A stretch of 64,000 nucleotides of DNA from Nocardioides plantarum. Its GTDB lineage: Bacteria > Actinomycetota > Actinomycetes > Propionibacteriales > Nocardioidaceae. Shown here one piece after another: positions 7,686 to 18,483 of the stretch (its first letter is position 1; the number at the start of each line of letters is the position of its first letter). The stretch lies in the NCBI RefSeq assembly GCF_006346395.1, contig NZ_VDMS01000004.1, positions 124,001-188,000 of the forward strand, read 5' to 3'. The notes under the pieces are model-generated. The model ran no database searches. It had not been told where the DNA came from and saw only the letters and a list, made by a program, of their open reading frames with translations. The translations under genes and the position numbers were made by a program.

Positions 7686-8291
7686 TCAGCCCACCGCGAC
7701 CAGCTTGCGGCTCTCGAGCACCGCGTCTGCGATGCCGTAGTCGACCGCGGCCGGGGCAGTGAGCACCAGGTCGCGGTCGGTGTCACGACGCAGCCGGTCG
7801 ACGTCGACGCCGGTGTGGTGGCTGAGCAGGTCCTCCATCGCTCCCCGCAGCCGGACGATCTCCTTGGCCTGCACGGCGAGGTCGGGCAGGGACCCCTGCC
7901 CACCGCCGGCGGGCTGGTCGAGGACGACCCGGGCGTGCGGGAGGAGCGTGCGGCTCCCCCGCTCGCCGGCCGCCAGGAGCAGGGCCGACGCCGAGCCGAC
8001 CTGGCCGACACACGTCGTACCGACCGGGCAGCGGATGAACTGCAGGGTGTCGTAGATCGCGAGCACGGAGGTGACGCTGCCGCCCGGCGAGTTGAGGTAG
8101 AGGCTGATCGGACGCTCCGGAGCGTCGGACTCCAGGTGCAGCAGCTGGGCGATCACGACGTTGGCGACCCCGTCGTCGATCTCGGTGCCGACGTAGACGA
8201 TGCGATCGGTGAGCAGGCGGCTGTAGATGTCGACCGCCCGCTCGCCGCGCGCGGTCCTCTCGATGACGCTGGGGATCGTGTAGCTGCTCAT
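7686..8291 (-). CDS. clpP: ClpP-family protease subunit lacking the catalytic histidine
   Basis: 201 residues, start ATG 8291 overlapping the TGA of the upstream clpP. The ClpP fold is intact: [34 protein letters not shown] with the nucleophile serine at 100, and [11 protein letters not shown] with the triad aspartate at 174. The catalytic histidine position is aspartate 125 ([10 protein letters not shown] where ClpP normally has IHQP). The serine-to-His spacing, 25 residues, equals that in the partner subunit (87 to 112), so the alignment is unambiguous. It is probably a non-cleaving or altered subunit of a mixed ClpP complex. Co-transcribed with the intact subunit upstream. Confidence 0.85.
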   Translation of the reverse strand: MSSYTIPSVIERTARGERAVDIYSRLLTDRIVYVGTEIDDGVANVVIAQLLHLESDAPERPISLYLNSPGGSVTSVLAIYDTLQFIRCPVGTTCVGQVGSASALLLAAGERGSRTLLPHARVVLDQPAGGGQGSLPDLAVQAKEIVRLRGAMEDLLSHHTGVDVDRLRRDTDRDLVLTAPAAVDYGIADAVLESRKLVAVG

Positions 8292-8884
8292 GCCGGCAGT
8301 CCGAACGCGATGCCCTGGCGGGACGGCACGACCGAGGCGACCTCGGTGAGCACGTGGTCGACGAACCCGTAGTCGCGCGCCTCCTCGGCGGTGAACCACC
8401 GGTCGCGCAGGGCGTCGCGCTCGACCTTCTCGACCGGCTGGCCCGTGTGCTCGGCGGTGATCTGCATCATCACGTTCTTCATGTGCTCGAGGTTCTCGGC
8501 CTGGATCTCGATGTCGACGGCCGTGCCGCCGATCCCCGCCGAGCCCTGGTGGAGCAGGATCCGGCTGTTGGGCAGGGCGAACCGCTTGCCCGGCTCCCCC
8601 GCGGTCAGCAGGAACTGGCCCATGCTCGCCGCCAGCCCCATGGCCAGCGTGGCGACGTGGTTGGGGATCAGCCGCATCGTGTCGTAGATCGCCAACCCGG
8701 CCGAGACCGAGCCGCCCGGGCTGTTGATGTAGAGGCTGATGTCGCGGTGCGGGTCCTCGGCCGAGAGCAGCAGCAGCTCGGCGCAGATCCTGTTGGCAAT
8801 GTCGTCGTCGACCTGCTGGCCCAGGACGATGATGCGCTGGTGCAGCAGCCGGTCGGCCGCGCTGAGGTTTCCGGTCGTGGTCAT
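8288..8884 (-). CDS. clpP: ATP-dependent Clp protease proteolytic subunit ClpP (intact triad)
   Basis: 198 residues with all ClpP signatures: [32 protein letters not shown] with serine 87, [14 protein letters not shown] with histidine 112, and [13 protein letters not shown] with aspartate 161. It forms a ring protease with AAA+ unfoldases such as ClpX or ClpC. It is the first gene of a two-gene clpP operon. The pair is not next to clpX or tig, so it is likely an accessory pair like Streptomyces clpP3P4. A PopR-like palindrome lies 55 bp upstream. Confidence 0.9.
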   Translation of the reverse strand: MTTTGNLSAADRLLHQRIIVLGQQVDDDIANRICAELLLLSAEDPHRDISLYINSPGGSVSAGLAIYDTMRLIPNHVATLAMGLAASMGQFLLTAGEPGKRFALPNSRILLHQGSAGIGGTAVDIEIQAENLEHMKNVMMQITAEHTGQPVEKVERDALRDRWFTAEEARDYGFVDHVLTEVASVVPSRQGIAFGLPA

Positions 8885-8939
8885 GGCCCCAGCGTGCGTC
8901 CGGCTCCCGTCGTGCTCCAGGGTTTCCGCCGCCGGCGGA

Positions 8940-8954
8940 TCTGCTGGCAGCAGA
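8940..8954. promoter_or_regulatory. PopR-like palindrome upstream of clpP pair
   Basis: TCTGCTGGCAGCAGA is a perfect 7-bp inverted repeat around one base. It differs at one position per arm from the TCTGCC-N3-GGCAGA sequence described for Streptomyces PopR at clpP3P4. It lies between clpP and the divergent map gene. Confidence 0.55.
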
Positions 8955-8982
8955 CCTCGGGGCGACGACTACCGTGGCTCTC

Positions 8983-9750
8983 GTGATCGAGCTTCGGACC
9001 CCCGCCCAGATCGAGGAGATGCGACCGGCCGGCGCCTTCGTCGCCTCCGTCCTCACGGCCCTGCAGGCCGCCGCCGACGTCGGGGTCAACCTGCTCGAGC
9101 TCGACGCGCTGGCCCACGACATGATCCGCGAGCGCGGGGCGGAGTCGTGCTACATCGACTACCACCCGTCCTTCGGAGGCTCGAAGTTCGGCAAGGTGCT
9201 CTGCACCTCGGTCAACGACGCCGTCCTGCACGGGCTTCCCCACGACTACCGGCTCCGCGACGGCGACCTGCTGTCGGTCGACTTCGCCGCCTCGGTCGAC
9301 GGCTGGGTCGCCGACTCGGCCCTCTCGGTCGTCGTCGGCACCCCGCGCGAGGAGGACCTCCGGCTGATCGAGGTCACCGGACGCGCCCTCGACGCGGCGA
9401 TCCAGGCGGCCCGCGCGGGCGCCCGGATGGGCGATGTCTCGTTCGCCATCGGCGAGGTGGCCCGCTCGGCCGGGCTCCAGGTCAACCTGCAGTTCGGGGG
9501 CCACGGGGTGGGCCGCACCATGCACGGCGACCCCCACGTCGCCAACGACGGCCGCCCCGGTCGGGGCTTCAAGCTCAAGGCCGGGTTGGTCATCGCCATC
9601 GAGCCGTGGTTCATGCACACCACCGCCGAGATCTACACCGACGCCGACGGCTGGACGCTGCGCAGCCGCGACGGCTCGCGCGGCGCCCACATGGAGCACA
9701 CCATCGCGATCACCGACGACCTACCGATCGTGCTGACCGCGCGCGACTGA
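8983..9750 (+). CDS. map: Type I methionine aminopeptidase
   Basis: About 255 residues. It starts [16 protein letters not shown] from GTG 8983; GTG 8974 would add three residues and is equally possible. The five metal ligands of MetAP are visible: two aspartates in [18 protein letters not shown], the histidine of [15 protein letters not shown], and glutamates in AIEPWFM and HMEHTIAI. It removes N-terminal methionine from nascent proteins in the cytoplasm. This appears to be an extra copy, since it is not in a ribosomal or secY context. It is divergent from the clpP operon and could share its control. Confidence 0.9.
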   Translation: MIELRTPAQIEEMRPAGAFVASVLTALQAAADVGVNLLELDALAHDMIRERGAESCYIDYHPSFGGSKFGKVLCTSVNDAVLHGLPHDYRLRDGDLLSVDFAASVDGWVADSALSVVVGTPREEDLRLIEVTGRALDAAIQAARAGARMGDVSFAIGEVARSAGLQVNLQFGGHGVGRTMHGDPHVANDGRPGRGFKLKAGLVIAIEPWFMHTTAEIYTDADGWTLRSRDGSRGAHMEHTIAITDDLPIVLTARD

Positions 9751-9774
9751 GGATCGGTCCGGCGTACGACGCGA

Positions 9775-12331
<2,557 letters not shown>

Positions 12332-12353
12332 CAGCCCGCGGCCGGGTCCGGCG

Positions 12354-12374
12354 TACGGCGCCTCAGGCGCCGTA
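12354..12374. terminator. Bidirectional hairpin between fadA5 and SDR
   Basis: TACGGCGCC, loop TCA, GGCGCCGTA: a perfect 9-bp stem. The loop is the complement of the SDR gene's TGA stop codon. It lies between convergent genes and has no T-run. Confidence 0.5.
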
Positions 12375-13256
12375 GACCGGCTCCGGGGCCGGCGCCTCGG
12401 CGAGCAACTCGCGCAGGGCGGGGCCGACGTCGGCGGCGTCCCAGCGGGAGCCGTTGTCGCAGGCAGGCCCGTGGGACCAGGCGTTCTCGACGGTGATGGT
12501 GCTGCCGTCGATCTCGATGACCCGACCCGTGACGTCGCCGGCCTCGACGCTGGCGAGCCAGGCGACGATCGGGGAGTTGTCCTCGGGCAGCGCCATCGCC
12601 GAGGTGTCGAAGGCGCCCTCGGTCATCCGGGTGCGGGCGACCGGGGCGATGGCGTTGACGGTGACGCCGTAGCGGCCCAGCTCCTGCGCGGCGACCAGGG
12701 TCAGTCCGGCGATGCCGGCCTTGGCCGCGGAGTACGTCGCCTGCCCGACCGAGCCCTGCAGCCCGGCGCCCGAGGAGGTGTTGACGACCCGAGCCGCGCG
12801 CGGGCGGCCCGCCTTGGCCTCGGCGCGCCAGTAGGCACCGGCGTGCCGCAGGGGCGCGAAGTGGCCCTTGAGGTGGACGCGGATGACGGCGTCCCACTCC
12901 TCCTCGGACGTGGTGACGAGCATCCGGTCGCGCACGAAGCCGGCGTTGTTGACCAGCACGTCGAGCCCGCCGAAGGTGTCGATCGCCTGGCGCACCATGG
13001 CCTCGGCCTGGTTGAAGTCGGCCACGTCGGCGCCGTTGGCGACGGCCTCCCCCCCGGCCTCGCGGATCAGCGCGACGACCTCGTCGGCCGGCGACCCGGC
13101 ACCCCGCTCGCCGGAGAGCTCGCCGGACAGCGAGACGCCGTAGTCGTTGACCACGACCCGGGCCCCGTGGGCGGCGAGCTCGAGCGCGTGGGCCCGGCCG
13201 ATGCCGCGGCCGGCGCCGGTGACGATCGCGACGCGACCCTTCAACAGATCTGACAC
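12363..13256 (-). CDS. Short-chain dehydrogenase, Rv3548c-like
   Basis: 297 residues from GTG 13256, preceded by a strong GGAGGAG site. Classical SDR motifs: VTGAGRGIGRAHALELA, LVNNAGFVRDR, catalytic serine in NTSSGAGLQGS and YSAAKAG (YxxxK). The long C-terminal tail (to VYGA) and the insertion after VNDYGVSLSGE match the MFE-like SDR group that oxidises 3-hydroxyacyl-CoA. Its order with the next SDR and echA20 equals Rv3548c-Rv3549c-Rv3550. It probably acts on a C/D-ring or side-chain CoA thioester; the exact step is not known from sequence. Expected to belong to the KstR2-type regulon through the promoter at 14026. Confidence 0.85.
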   Translation of the reverse strand: MSDLLKGRVAIVTGAGRGIGRAHALELAAHGARVVVNDYGVSLSGELSGERGAGSPADEVVALIREAGGEAVANGADVADFNQAEAMVRQAIDTFGGLDVLVNNAGFVRDRMLVTTSEEEWDAVIRVHLKGHFAPLRHAGAYWRAEAKAGRPRAARVVNTSSGAGLQGSVGQATYSAAKAGIAGLTLVAAQELGRYGVTVNAIAPVARTRMTEGAFDTSAMALPEDNSPIVAWLASVEAGDVTGRVIEIDGSTITVENAWSHGPACDNGSRWDAADVGPALRELLAEAPAPEPVYGA

Positions 13257-13276
13257 GGGGGCTCCTCCGGGAGTGC

Positions 13277-14026
13277 CTAGGTGATGTGCAGGAAGACGGG
13301 CGGCTCGCCGCCGCCGTCGCAGGAGACGCGTGCCCCCGAGACGTACGACGCCAGGTCGCTGGCCAGAAAGACCGCGACGTGGCCGACCTCGAGCGGGGTG
13401 GCCATCCGGCCCAGCGGGATGGTGCGCTCGATCGCGGCGACGCGCTCGTCGCCGCCGTAGTGGTCGTCGGTCTGCTCGGTGCGGCACAGCCCGACGTCGA
13501 TCGCATTGACCCGCACGGCGGGCCCCCACTCCATGGCCAGCGAGGTGGTCAGCGAGTCGAGGCCGGCCTTGGCGGCGGCGTACGCCGCGATGGTGGGCGC
13601 CGGGCGGTGCGCCGAGATGGAGGAGATGTTGACGATGCTGCCGCCGCCCTCCTGCTGCTGCATGACGCGGTGGGCAGCCTGGGAGACGGCGAGCGGGCTG
13701 AGCAGGTTGAGGCCGACGATCTTGTCGTGGAACCTCGGCGATGCGGTGGCGGCGTCGGTCGCCGGGGCGCCGCCGGCGTTGTTGACGAGCACGTCGAGCC
13801 GGCCGTGGGTCGCGACGATCGCGGCCACCAGGGCGTCGACGGCCTCGGGGTCGCGCACGTCGCAGGTGCGGTGGTCGGCCCCGGGGACCGTCGGGGACGC
13901 CGACCTCGCGCAGGTCACGACGGTCGCGCCGGCGGCGAGGAACGCCTCGGTGATGCCGCGCCCGATGCCCCTGGCGCCACCGGTCACCAGGACCACGCGT
14001 CCGGACAGGTCGAGGACGAGGGCCAT
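13277..14026 (-). CDS. Short-chain dehydrogenase, Rv3549c-like
   Basis: 249 residues with VTGGARGIGRGITEAFLAAGA, DVLVNNAGGAPAT, NISSISAHRPAPTIAAYAAAKAG (serine, YxxxK) and a C-terminal VSGARVSCDGGGEPPV. It is the first gene of a two-SDR operon. The -10-like TAGGGT (minus strand, 14034-14039) is 7 nt from ATG 14026 and overlaps the operator at 14039-14056. A dehydrogenation step in ring C/D degradation is inferred from synteny. Confidence 0.85.
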   Translation of the reverse strand: MALVLDLSGRVVLVTGGARGIGRGITEAFLAAGATVVTCARSASPTVPGADHRTCDVRDPEAVDALVAAIVATHGRLDVLVNNAGGAPATDAATASPRFHDKIVGLNLLSPLAVSQAAHRVMQQQEGGGSIVNISSISAHRPAPTIAAYAAAKAGLDSLTTSLAMEWGPAVRVNAIDVGLCRTEQTDDHYGGDERVAAIERTIPLGRMATPLEVGHVAVFLASDLASYVSGARVSCDGGGEPPVFLHIT

Positions 14027-14038
14027 GACTGGTACCCT

Positions 14039-14056
14039 ACCAAGCAAACGCTTGGT
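14039..14056. promoter_or_regulatory. KstR2-type operator 1 (ACCAAGC-N4-GCTTGGT)
   Basis: ACCAAGCAAACGCTTGGT, perfect 7-bp arms around AAAC, lies between the divergent SDR and echA20. The identical arms recur at 25296-25313 beside fadE30/fadD3. The half-site ACCAAG/CTTGGT matches the mycobacterial KstR2 motif AnCAAGnnCTTGnT, but the spacing is 4 bp longer. It overlaps the SDR -10. Confidence 0.75.
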
Positions 14057-14057
14057 T

Positions 14058-14082
14058 GTGTCTCGACAGGCTCGACACCCGG
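14058..14082 (+). repeat. Palindromic repeat, family 1, in echA20 leader
   Basis: GTGTCTCGACAGGCTCGACA followed by CCCGG; related copies lie at 33059-33082, 33873-33901 and 39121-39143. It occupies the leader between the operator and the echA20 ribosome site. Confidence 0.55.
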
Positions 14083-14091
14083 AAGGCGCCC

Positions 14092-14847
14092 ATGCCGATC
14101 ACCTCCCAGCTCCGTCCCGACGGCATCCGTGTCGTCACCATGGAGCACCCACCGGTCAACGCCCTCCCGGTCCAGGGCTGGTACGACGTCGCCGCCGCGA
14201 TGGACGAGGCGGCGACCGACCTCGACACCAGGGTCGTGGTCCTGCGGGCCGAGGGGCGCGGCTTCAACGCCGGTGTCGACATCAAGGAGATGCAGAGCAC
14301 CGCCGGGTTCGACGCCCTCCTCGGCGCCAACAAGGGCTGCTTCGCCGCCTTCAAGGCCGTCTACGAGTGCGCGGTGCCGGTGATCGCCGCGGTCAACGGC
14401 TTCTGCCTCGGCGGCGGGGTCGGCCTGGTCGGCAACGCCGACTGCATCGTGGCCAGCGACGACGCCTACTTCGGCGTGCCCGAGGTCAAGCAGGGCGCCC
14501 TCGGCGCGGCGACCCACCTGGCTCGGCTCGTGCCGCAGCACATGATGCGCACCCTCTACTTCACCTCGCGCACCATCAGGGCCGCCGACCTCGTGCAGTT
14601 CGGCTCGGTCCTCGAGGTGGTGCCGCGCGCCGAGCTCGACGACGCGGCGATGCGCGTCGCGACCGACATCGCCGCGCAGGACACCCGCGTCGTCCGGGCC
14701 GCCAAGGAGTGTCTCAACGGCATCGACCCGATCGACGTCAACAAGAGCTACCGCTTCGAGCAGGGCTTCACGATGGAGCTCAACCTCATGGGCGTCAGCG
14801 ACGAGCTACGCGACGGGTTCGCGGGAACGGACAAGGCCCACCAGTGA
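14092..14847 (+). CDS. echA20: EchA20, enoyl-CoA hydratase-family D-ring hydrolase
   Basis: 251 residues of the crotonase fold: NAGVDIKEMQSTAGFDALL for the first oxyanion strand, and GFCLGGGVGLVGNADCIVASDDAYFGVPEVKQGAL for the second. In M. tuberculosis EchA20 (Rv3550) opens the five-membered ring of HIEC-CoA during steroid C/D-ring degradation. ATG 14092 has GGAAGG 6 nt upstream. It begins the echA20-ipdA-ipdB-ipdC operon, with a GTGA overlap to ipdA. The operator at 14039-14056 lies upstream. Confidence 0.9.
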   Translation: MPITSQLRPDGIRVVTMEHPPVNALPVQGWYDVAAAMDEAATDLDTRVVVLRAEGRGFNAGVDIKEMQSTAGFDALLGANKGCFAAFKAVYECAVPVIAAVNGFCLGGGVGLVGNADCIVASDDAYFGVPEVKQGALGAATHLARLVPQHMMRTLYFTSRTIRAADLVQFGSVLEVVPRAELDDAAMRVATDIAAQDTRVVRAAKECLNGIDPIDVNKSYRFEQGFTMELNLMGVSDELRDGFAGTDKAHQ

Positions 14848-15737
14848 GCAGGACACCCCGCGACAAGCGGATGAGCATCGACGAGGTCGTTGCGTCCCTC
14901 GAGGACGGCATGACCATCGGCATCGGCGGCTGGGGCCCGCGGCGCAAGCCGATGGCGCTGGTCCGCGCGATCCTCCGCTCGGACCTCACCGACCTGACGA
15001 TCGTGTCGTGGGGCGGTGCCGACGTCGGGCTGCTCGCGCGCGCCGGCAAGATCCGTCGGCTGGTCTACGCGTTCGTCTCGCTCGACACCGTGCCGCTGGA
15101 GCCCCACTTCCAGCGTGCGCGCCAGTACGGCACGATCCCCGAGGTCGTCGAGCTCGACGAGGGCATGTTCCAGACCGGCCTCAAGGCCGCGTCCGAGCGC
15201 CTGCCGTTCCTGCCGATGCGGGCCGGGCTCGGCTCCGACGTCCTGGTCAACAACCCGTGGATCAAGACCGTCGCGTCGCCGTACGCCGAGCCCGACGGCA
15301 CGGTCGAGACCTTCGTGGCCGTGCCGGCGCTGAGGCTGGACGTCGCACTGGTCCACCTCAACCGCGCCGACCAGCACGGCAACGCGACCTACCTGGGTCC
15401 CGACCCCTACTTCGACGACCTGTTCGCGATGGCCGCCGATCGCACCTACCTCTCGGTCGAGCGGGTCGTCGACACCGCCGGCCTGACCACCGACACCCCG
15501 GTCCAACGGCTGCTGCTGAGCCGGATGCTCGTCACCGGCGTGGTCGAGACGCCGAACGGCGCGCACTTCACCGACTGCCGCCCCGACTACCCGCGCGACG
15601 AGCGCTTCCAGCGCGCCTACGCTGCGGCGGCCGGCGGAAGCGACGAGGACTGGGCGGCGTTCGAGTCGCGGTTCCTGTCCGGTGACGAGGCGGCGTACCA
15701 GGCCGCGGTCCGGACGTTCACCGAGGAGCAGGCATGA
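14844..15737 (+). CDS. ipdA: IpdA, alpha subunit of the ring-opening CoA-transferase-fold hydrolase
   Basis: 297 residues from GTG 14844. It is a class I CoA-transferase alpha-type fold: VVASLEDGMTIGIGGWGPRRKPMALVRAIL, then VGLLARAGKIRRLVYAFVSLD and VALVHLNRADQHGNATYLGPDPYFDDL. Rv3551/Rv3552 (IpdAB) hydrolyse the last remaining steroid ring as COCHEA-CoA. It is translationally coupled on both sides (GTGA with echA20, ATGA with ipdB), as expected for subunits made in equal amounts. Confidence 0.9.
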   Translation: MSRTPRDKRMSIDEVVASLEDGMTIGIGGWGPRRKPMALVRAILRSDLTDLTIVSWGGADVGLLARAGKIRRLVYAFVSLDTVPLEPHFQRARQYGTIPEVVELDEGMFQTGLKAASERLPFLPMRAGLGSDVLVNNPWIKTVASPYAEPDGTVETFVAVPALRLDVALVHLNRADQHGNATYLGPDPYFDDLFAMAADRTYLSVERVVDTAGLTTDTPVQRLLLSRMLVTGVVETPNGAHFTDCRPDYPRDERFQRAYAAAAGGSDEDWAAFESRFLSGDEAAYQAAVRTFTEEQA

Positions 15738-16510
15738 GCGACGACGACACTCCGACGACCCGGGCCGACGTGTGCGCGGCGGCGGTCGCCGACGCGTTCA
15801 AGGACGACGGCGAGATCTTCGCCAGCCCGATGGGGACGATGCCGATGCTCGGCGTGCGCCTGGCCAAGCTGACCTCCAACCCCGACCTGGTGATCAGCGA
15901 CGGCGAGTCGCTGTTCCTCGGCGGCACTCCCCCCATCTTCGCCACGGCCGACGTGGTCGAGGGGTGGATCCCGTTCCGCAAGGTCTTCGACGTCGTCGCC
16001 CACGGCAAGCGCCACGTGATGATGGGTGCGACCCAGGTCGACCGCGACGGCAACCAGAACATCTCGGCGATCGGACCCTTCGCCCAGCCCACGCGCCAGC
16101 TGCTCGGCTCCCGCGGCGCGCCCGGCAACACGGTCAACAACCGCACCTCCTACTGGGTGCCCCGGCACTCGCCCCGGGTCTTCGTCGAGGCCGTCGACAT
16201 CGTCTCCGGCGTCGGGCCCAAGCGTGCTGCCGAGGCCGGCCCGGCCGCCGCGCGGTTCAACGACATCCACCGCATCGTGACCAACCTGGCCGTCCTCGAC
16301 GTCGGCGGCCCCGACCGCACGGTGCGGGTCGTGTCGGTCCACCCGGGCGTCACCGGCGCCGACGTCCAGGCGGCCACCGGCTTCGATCTCGGCGATGTGG
16401 CCTCGGCGCCACAGACGCGCCGGCCGACCGCCGAGGAGCTGGTCCTCATCGCGGAGGTCCTCGATCCGAAGGGCTACCGCTTCAAGGAAGTCCCCCGGGA
16501 GGCACCATGA
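15734..16510 (+). CDS. ipdB: IpdB, beta subunit of the ring-opening CoA-transferase-fold hydrolase
   Basis: 258 residues starting ATG 15734 in an ATGA overlap. Beta-type CoA-transferase domain: FASPMGTMPMLGVRLAKLTSNPDLVISDGE, VVEGWIPFRKVFDVVAHGKRHVMMGATQVDRDGNQN and VTNLAVLDVGG. It pairs with IpdA to hydrolyse the cyclic COCHEA-CoA intermediate. Order and size match Rv3552. The C-terminal FKEVPREAP overlaps the ipdC start (ATGA). Confidence 0.9.
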   Translation: MSDDDTPTTRADVCAAAVADAFKDDGEIFASPMGTMPMLGVRLAKLTSNPDLVISDGESLFLGGTPPIFATADVVEGWIPFRKVFDVVAHGKRHVMMGATQVDRDGNQNISAIGPFAQPTRQLLGSRGAPGNTVNNRTSYWVPRHSPRVFVEAVDIVSGVGPKRAAEAGPAAARFNDIHRIVTNLAVLDVGGPDRTVRVVSVHPGVTGADVQAATGFDLGDVASAPQTRRPTAEELVLIAEVLDPKGYRFKEVPREAP

Positions 16511-17574
16511 TCGAGCAGCTGATCCGGACCCCGTTCACCGACCTCGTCGGCGTACGACACCCCGTCGTGCAGACCGGCATGGGGTGGGTCTCCGGGCCGC
16601 GCCTGGTCTCCGGCACCGCCAACGCCGGCGGTCTCGGCATCCTCGCGTCGGCGACGATGACCTACGACGAGCTCGAGCGCGCGATCGTCGAGACCAAGGC
16701 CCGCACCGCCAACCCGTTCGGTGTCAACCTGCGTGCCGACGCCGGCGACGCGGGCGACCGCTGCGACCTGCTCATCGAGCACGGCGTCAAGGTCGCCTCG
16801 TTCGCGCTGGCTCCCAAGAAGGAGCTGATCGCCAAGCTCAAGGACCACGGCATCGTCGTGATGCCGTCGATCGGCGCGGCCAAGCACGCGGTCAAGGTCG
16901 CCTCGTGGGGCGCCGACGCGGTGATGGTGCAGGGCGGCGAGGGCGGTGGCCACACCGGCGCCGTACCCACCACGCTGCTGCTCCCGACCGTCCTGGACGC
17001 GGTCGACATCCCGGTGATCGCGGCGGGCGGGTTCTTCGACGGCCGCGGTCTCGCGGCCGCGCTCTCGTACGGCGCCGCCGGGGTCGGCATGGGCACCCGC
17101 TTCCTGCTCACCCAGGACTCCGCGGTGCCCCGGGCCGTCAAGGACCTCTACCTCTCCCACGACCTGACCGGGACCGTCGTGACCGCCAAGGTCGACGGCA
17201 TGCCGCACCGGATGCTGCGGACCGACCTCGTCGAGTCGCTCGAGGGCACCAGTGCCGCGAAGCGGTTCGGTCCGACGATGCGTCGCACCCTGGAGTTCAA
17301 GCGCGACAGCGGCATGAGCTGGGCGCAGCTGGCCAAGGACGGCCGCGCGATGCGCAAGACACAAGGACGCACGCTGGGGCAGATGGCGCTGGCCGCCAAC
17401 ACGCCGGTCATGCTCAAGGCCGGCCTCGTCGACGGCGACACCGGTGCAGGCGTGCTCGCCTCGGGTCAGGTCGTGGGCGTCATCGACGACCTGCCGACGT
17501 GCGAGGAGCTGATCGACCGGATCGTCGTACGCGCCGCCGAGGAGCTGAGGCGCGGTTCGTCGTACGTCGTGTGA
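16507..17574 (+). CDS. ipdC: IpdC, nitronate monooxygenase-fold flavin reductase
   Basis: 355 residues, a 2-nitropropane dioxygenase-like TIM barrel: HPVVQTGMGWVSGPRLVSGTANAGGLGIL, VQGGEGGGHTGAVPTTLLLP and IAAGGFFDGRGLAAALSYGAAGVGMGTRFLLT, the FMN phosphate-binding loops. In mycobacteria IpdC (Rv3553) reduces an unsaturated C/D-ring CoA intermediate after EchA20. It is the last gene of the four-gene operon. A phosphotransferase gene follows 10 bp later and may be read through. Confidence 0.88.
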   Translation: MIEQLIRTPFTDLVGVRHPVVQTGMGWVSGPRLVSGTANAGGLGILASATMTYDELERAIVETKARTANPFGVNLRADAGDAGDRCDLLIEHGVKVASFALAPKKELIAKLKDHGIVVMPSIGAAKHAVKVASWGADAVMVQGGEGGGHTGAVPTTLLLPTVLDAVDIPVIAAGGFFDGRGLAAALSYGAAGVGMGTRFLLTQDSAVPRAVKDLYLSHDLTGTVVTAKVDGMPHRMLRTDLVESLEGTSAAKRFGPTMRRTLEFKRDSGMSWAQLAKDGRAMRKTQGRTLGQMALAANTPVMLKAGLVDGDTGAGVLASGQVVGVIDDLPTCEELIDRIVVRAAEELRRGSSYVV

Positions 17575-17584
17575 CGATGCGTGC

Positions 17585-18439
17585 GTGAGTGACCCCCTGG
17601 CCGTGCTCAGCGAGGTCCAGCGCGACCTGCTGACCGCCTGGCTCCCCGGGCTGCGGGTCGTCCGCGACCTCGGCTGGGGCCTGGTCGACAGCAGCGTGCT
17701 CGAGGTCGAGGCGGGCGGCGACCGCTACGTCGTCAAGGCCGACGGCGATGCCAACAACCACGTCCCGCGCGAGCTCGTCGCCCACGCGAGGTGGCTCGGT
17801 CCCTGGGTCGCGGAGGGCCGTGCGCCACGCCTGGTGGCCGGGGACGCCGAGGCGAAGATCCTGGTCACCGCCTACCTGGAGGGCGAGCTCGTGCTCGGCT
17901 CCCCCGCCCAGGACGATCCCGGCACCTTCCGTCAGGCCGGCCGCCTCCTGGCGCTGCTCCACGCCCAACCCGGCCACGTCGATGCGACCTACGAGGCCGT
18001 CGAGGACGCCAAGGTCCTGCGCAACCTCACCAAGCCCCACCGCATCGACGCGGCGATGCACGCCCGCCTGGAAGCGACGATCTCCGCCTGGCCGACCGGC
18101 CCCGTCGCCGTGGTGCCGACCCACGGCGACTGGCAGCCGCGCAACTGGCTCGTGCACGAGGGTCGCGTCGCCGCGATCGACCTGGGGCGCGCGGCTCTGC
18201 GCCCGGCGATGACCGACTGGCTGCGCCTCGCCTCGCGCGACTTCCGCTGGGACCCGGCTCGCGAGCGGGCCTTCGTCGAGGGGTACGGCGGCGACCCGCG
18301 CGAGCCCGAGGCCTGGTGGCGCGAGCGCGTGCGCGAGGCCGTCAACACCGCGGTCTGGGCCTACGCCGTCGGCGACGAGCCGTTCGAGGCCGAGGGCCAC
18401 GCGATGATCGCCCGGGTGCTCGGAGCCGCCGACGACTGA
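17585..18439 (+). CDS. APH-family phosphotransferase
   Basis: 284 residues from GTG 17585. The aminoglycoside phosphotransferase/kinase fold is shown by VVPTHGDWQPRNWLVHEGRVAAIDLGRA (Brenner-type HGD loop plus the metal-binding DLG) and by the ATP-contact strand RYVVKADG. Natural substrates of this family range from sugars and choline to acyl moieties; nothing here identifies one. It begins an insertion of non-steroid genes between ipdC and fadA6. The 44 bp after it up to the convergent GNAT gene hold GC-rich repeats but no convincing hairpin. Confidence 0.8.
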   Translation: MSDPLAVLSEVQRDLLTAWLPGLRVVRDLGWGLVDSSVLEVEAGGDRYVVKADGDANNHVPRELVAHARWLGPWVAEGRAPRLVAGDAEAKILVTAYLEGELVLGSPAQDDPGTFRQAGRLLALLHAQPGHVDATYEAVEDAKVLRNLTKPHRIDAAMHARLEATISAWPTGPVAVVPTHGDWQPRNWLVHEGRVAAIDLGRAALRPAMTDWLRLASRDFRWDPARERAFVEGYGGDPREPEAWWRERVREAVNTAVWAYAVGDEPFEAEGHAMIARVLGAADD

Positions 18440-18483
18440 GTCGTCGGGGCCGGCCGGGGCCGACTCGGGCCGGCTCGGGTTGG

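Noticed and set aside
18440..18483. GC-rich repeats between the phosphotransferase and GNAT genes as a terminator
   Set aside because: No stem of more than five clean base pairs could be built.
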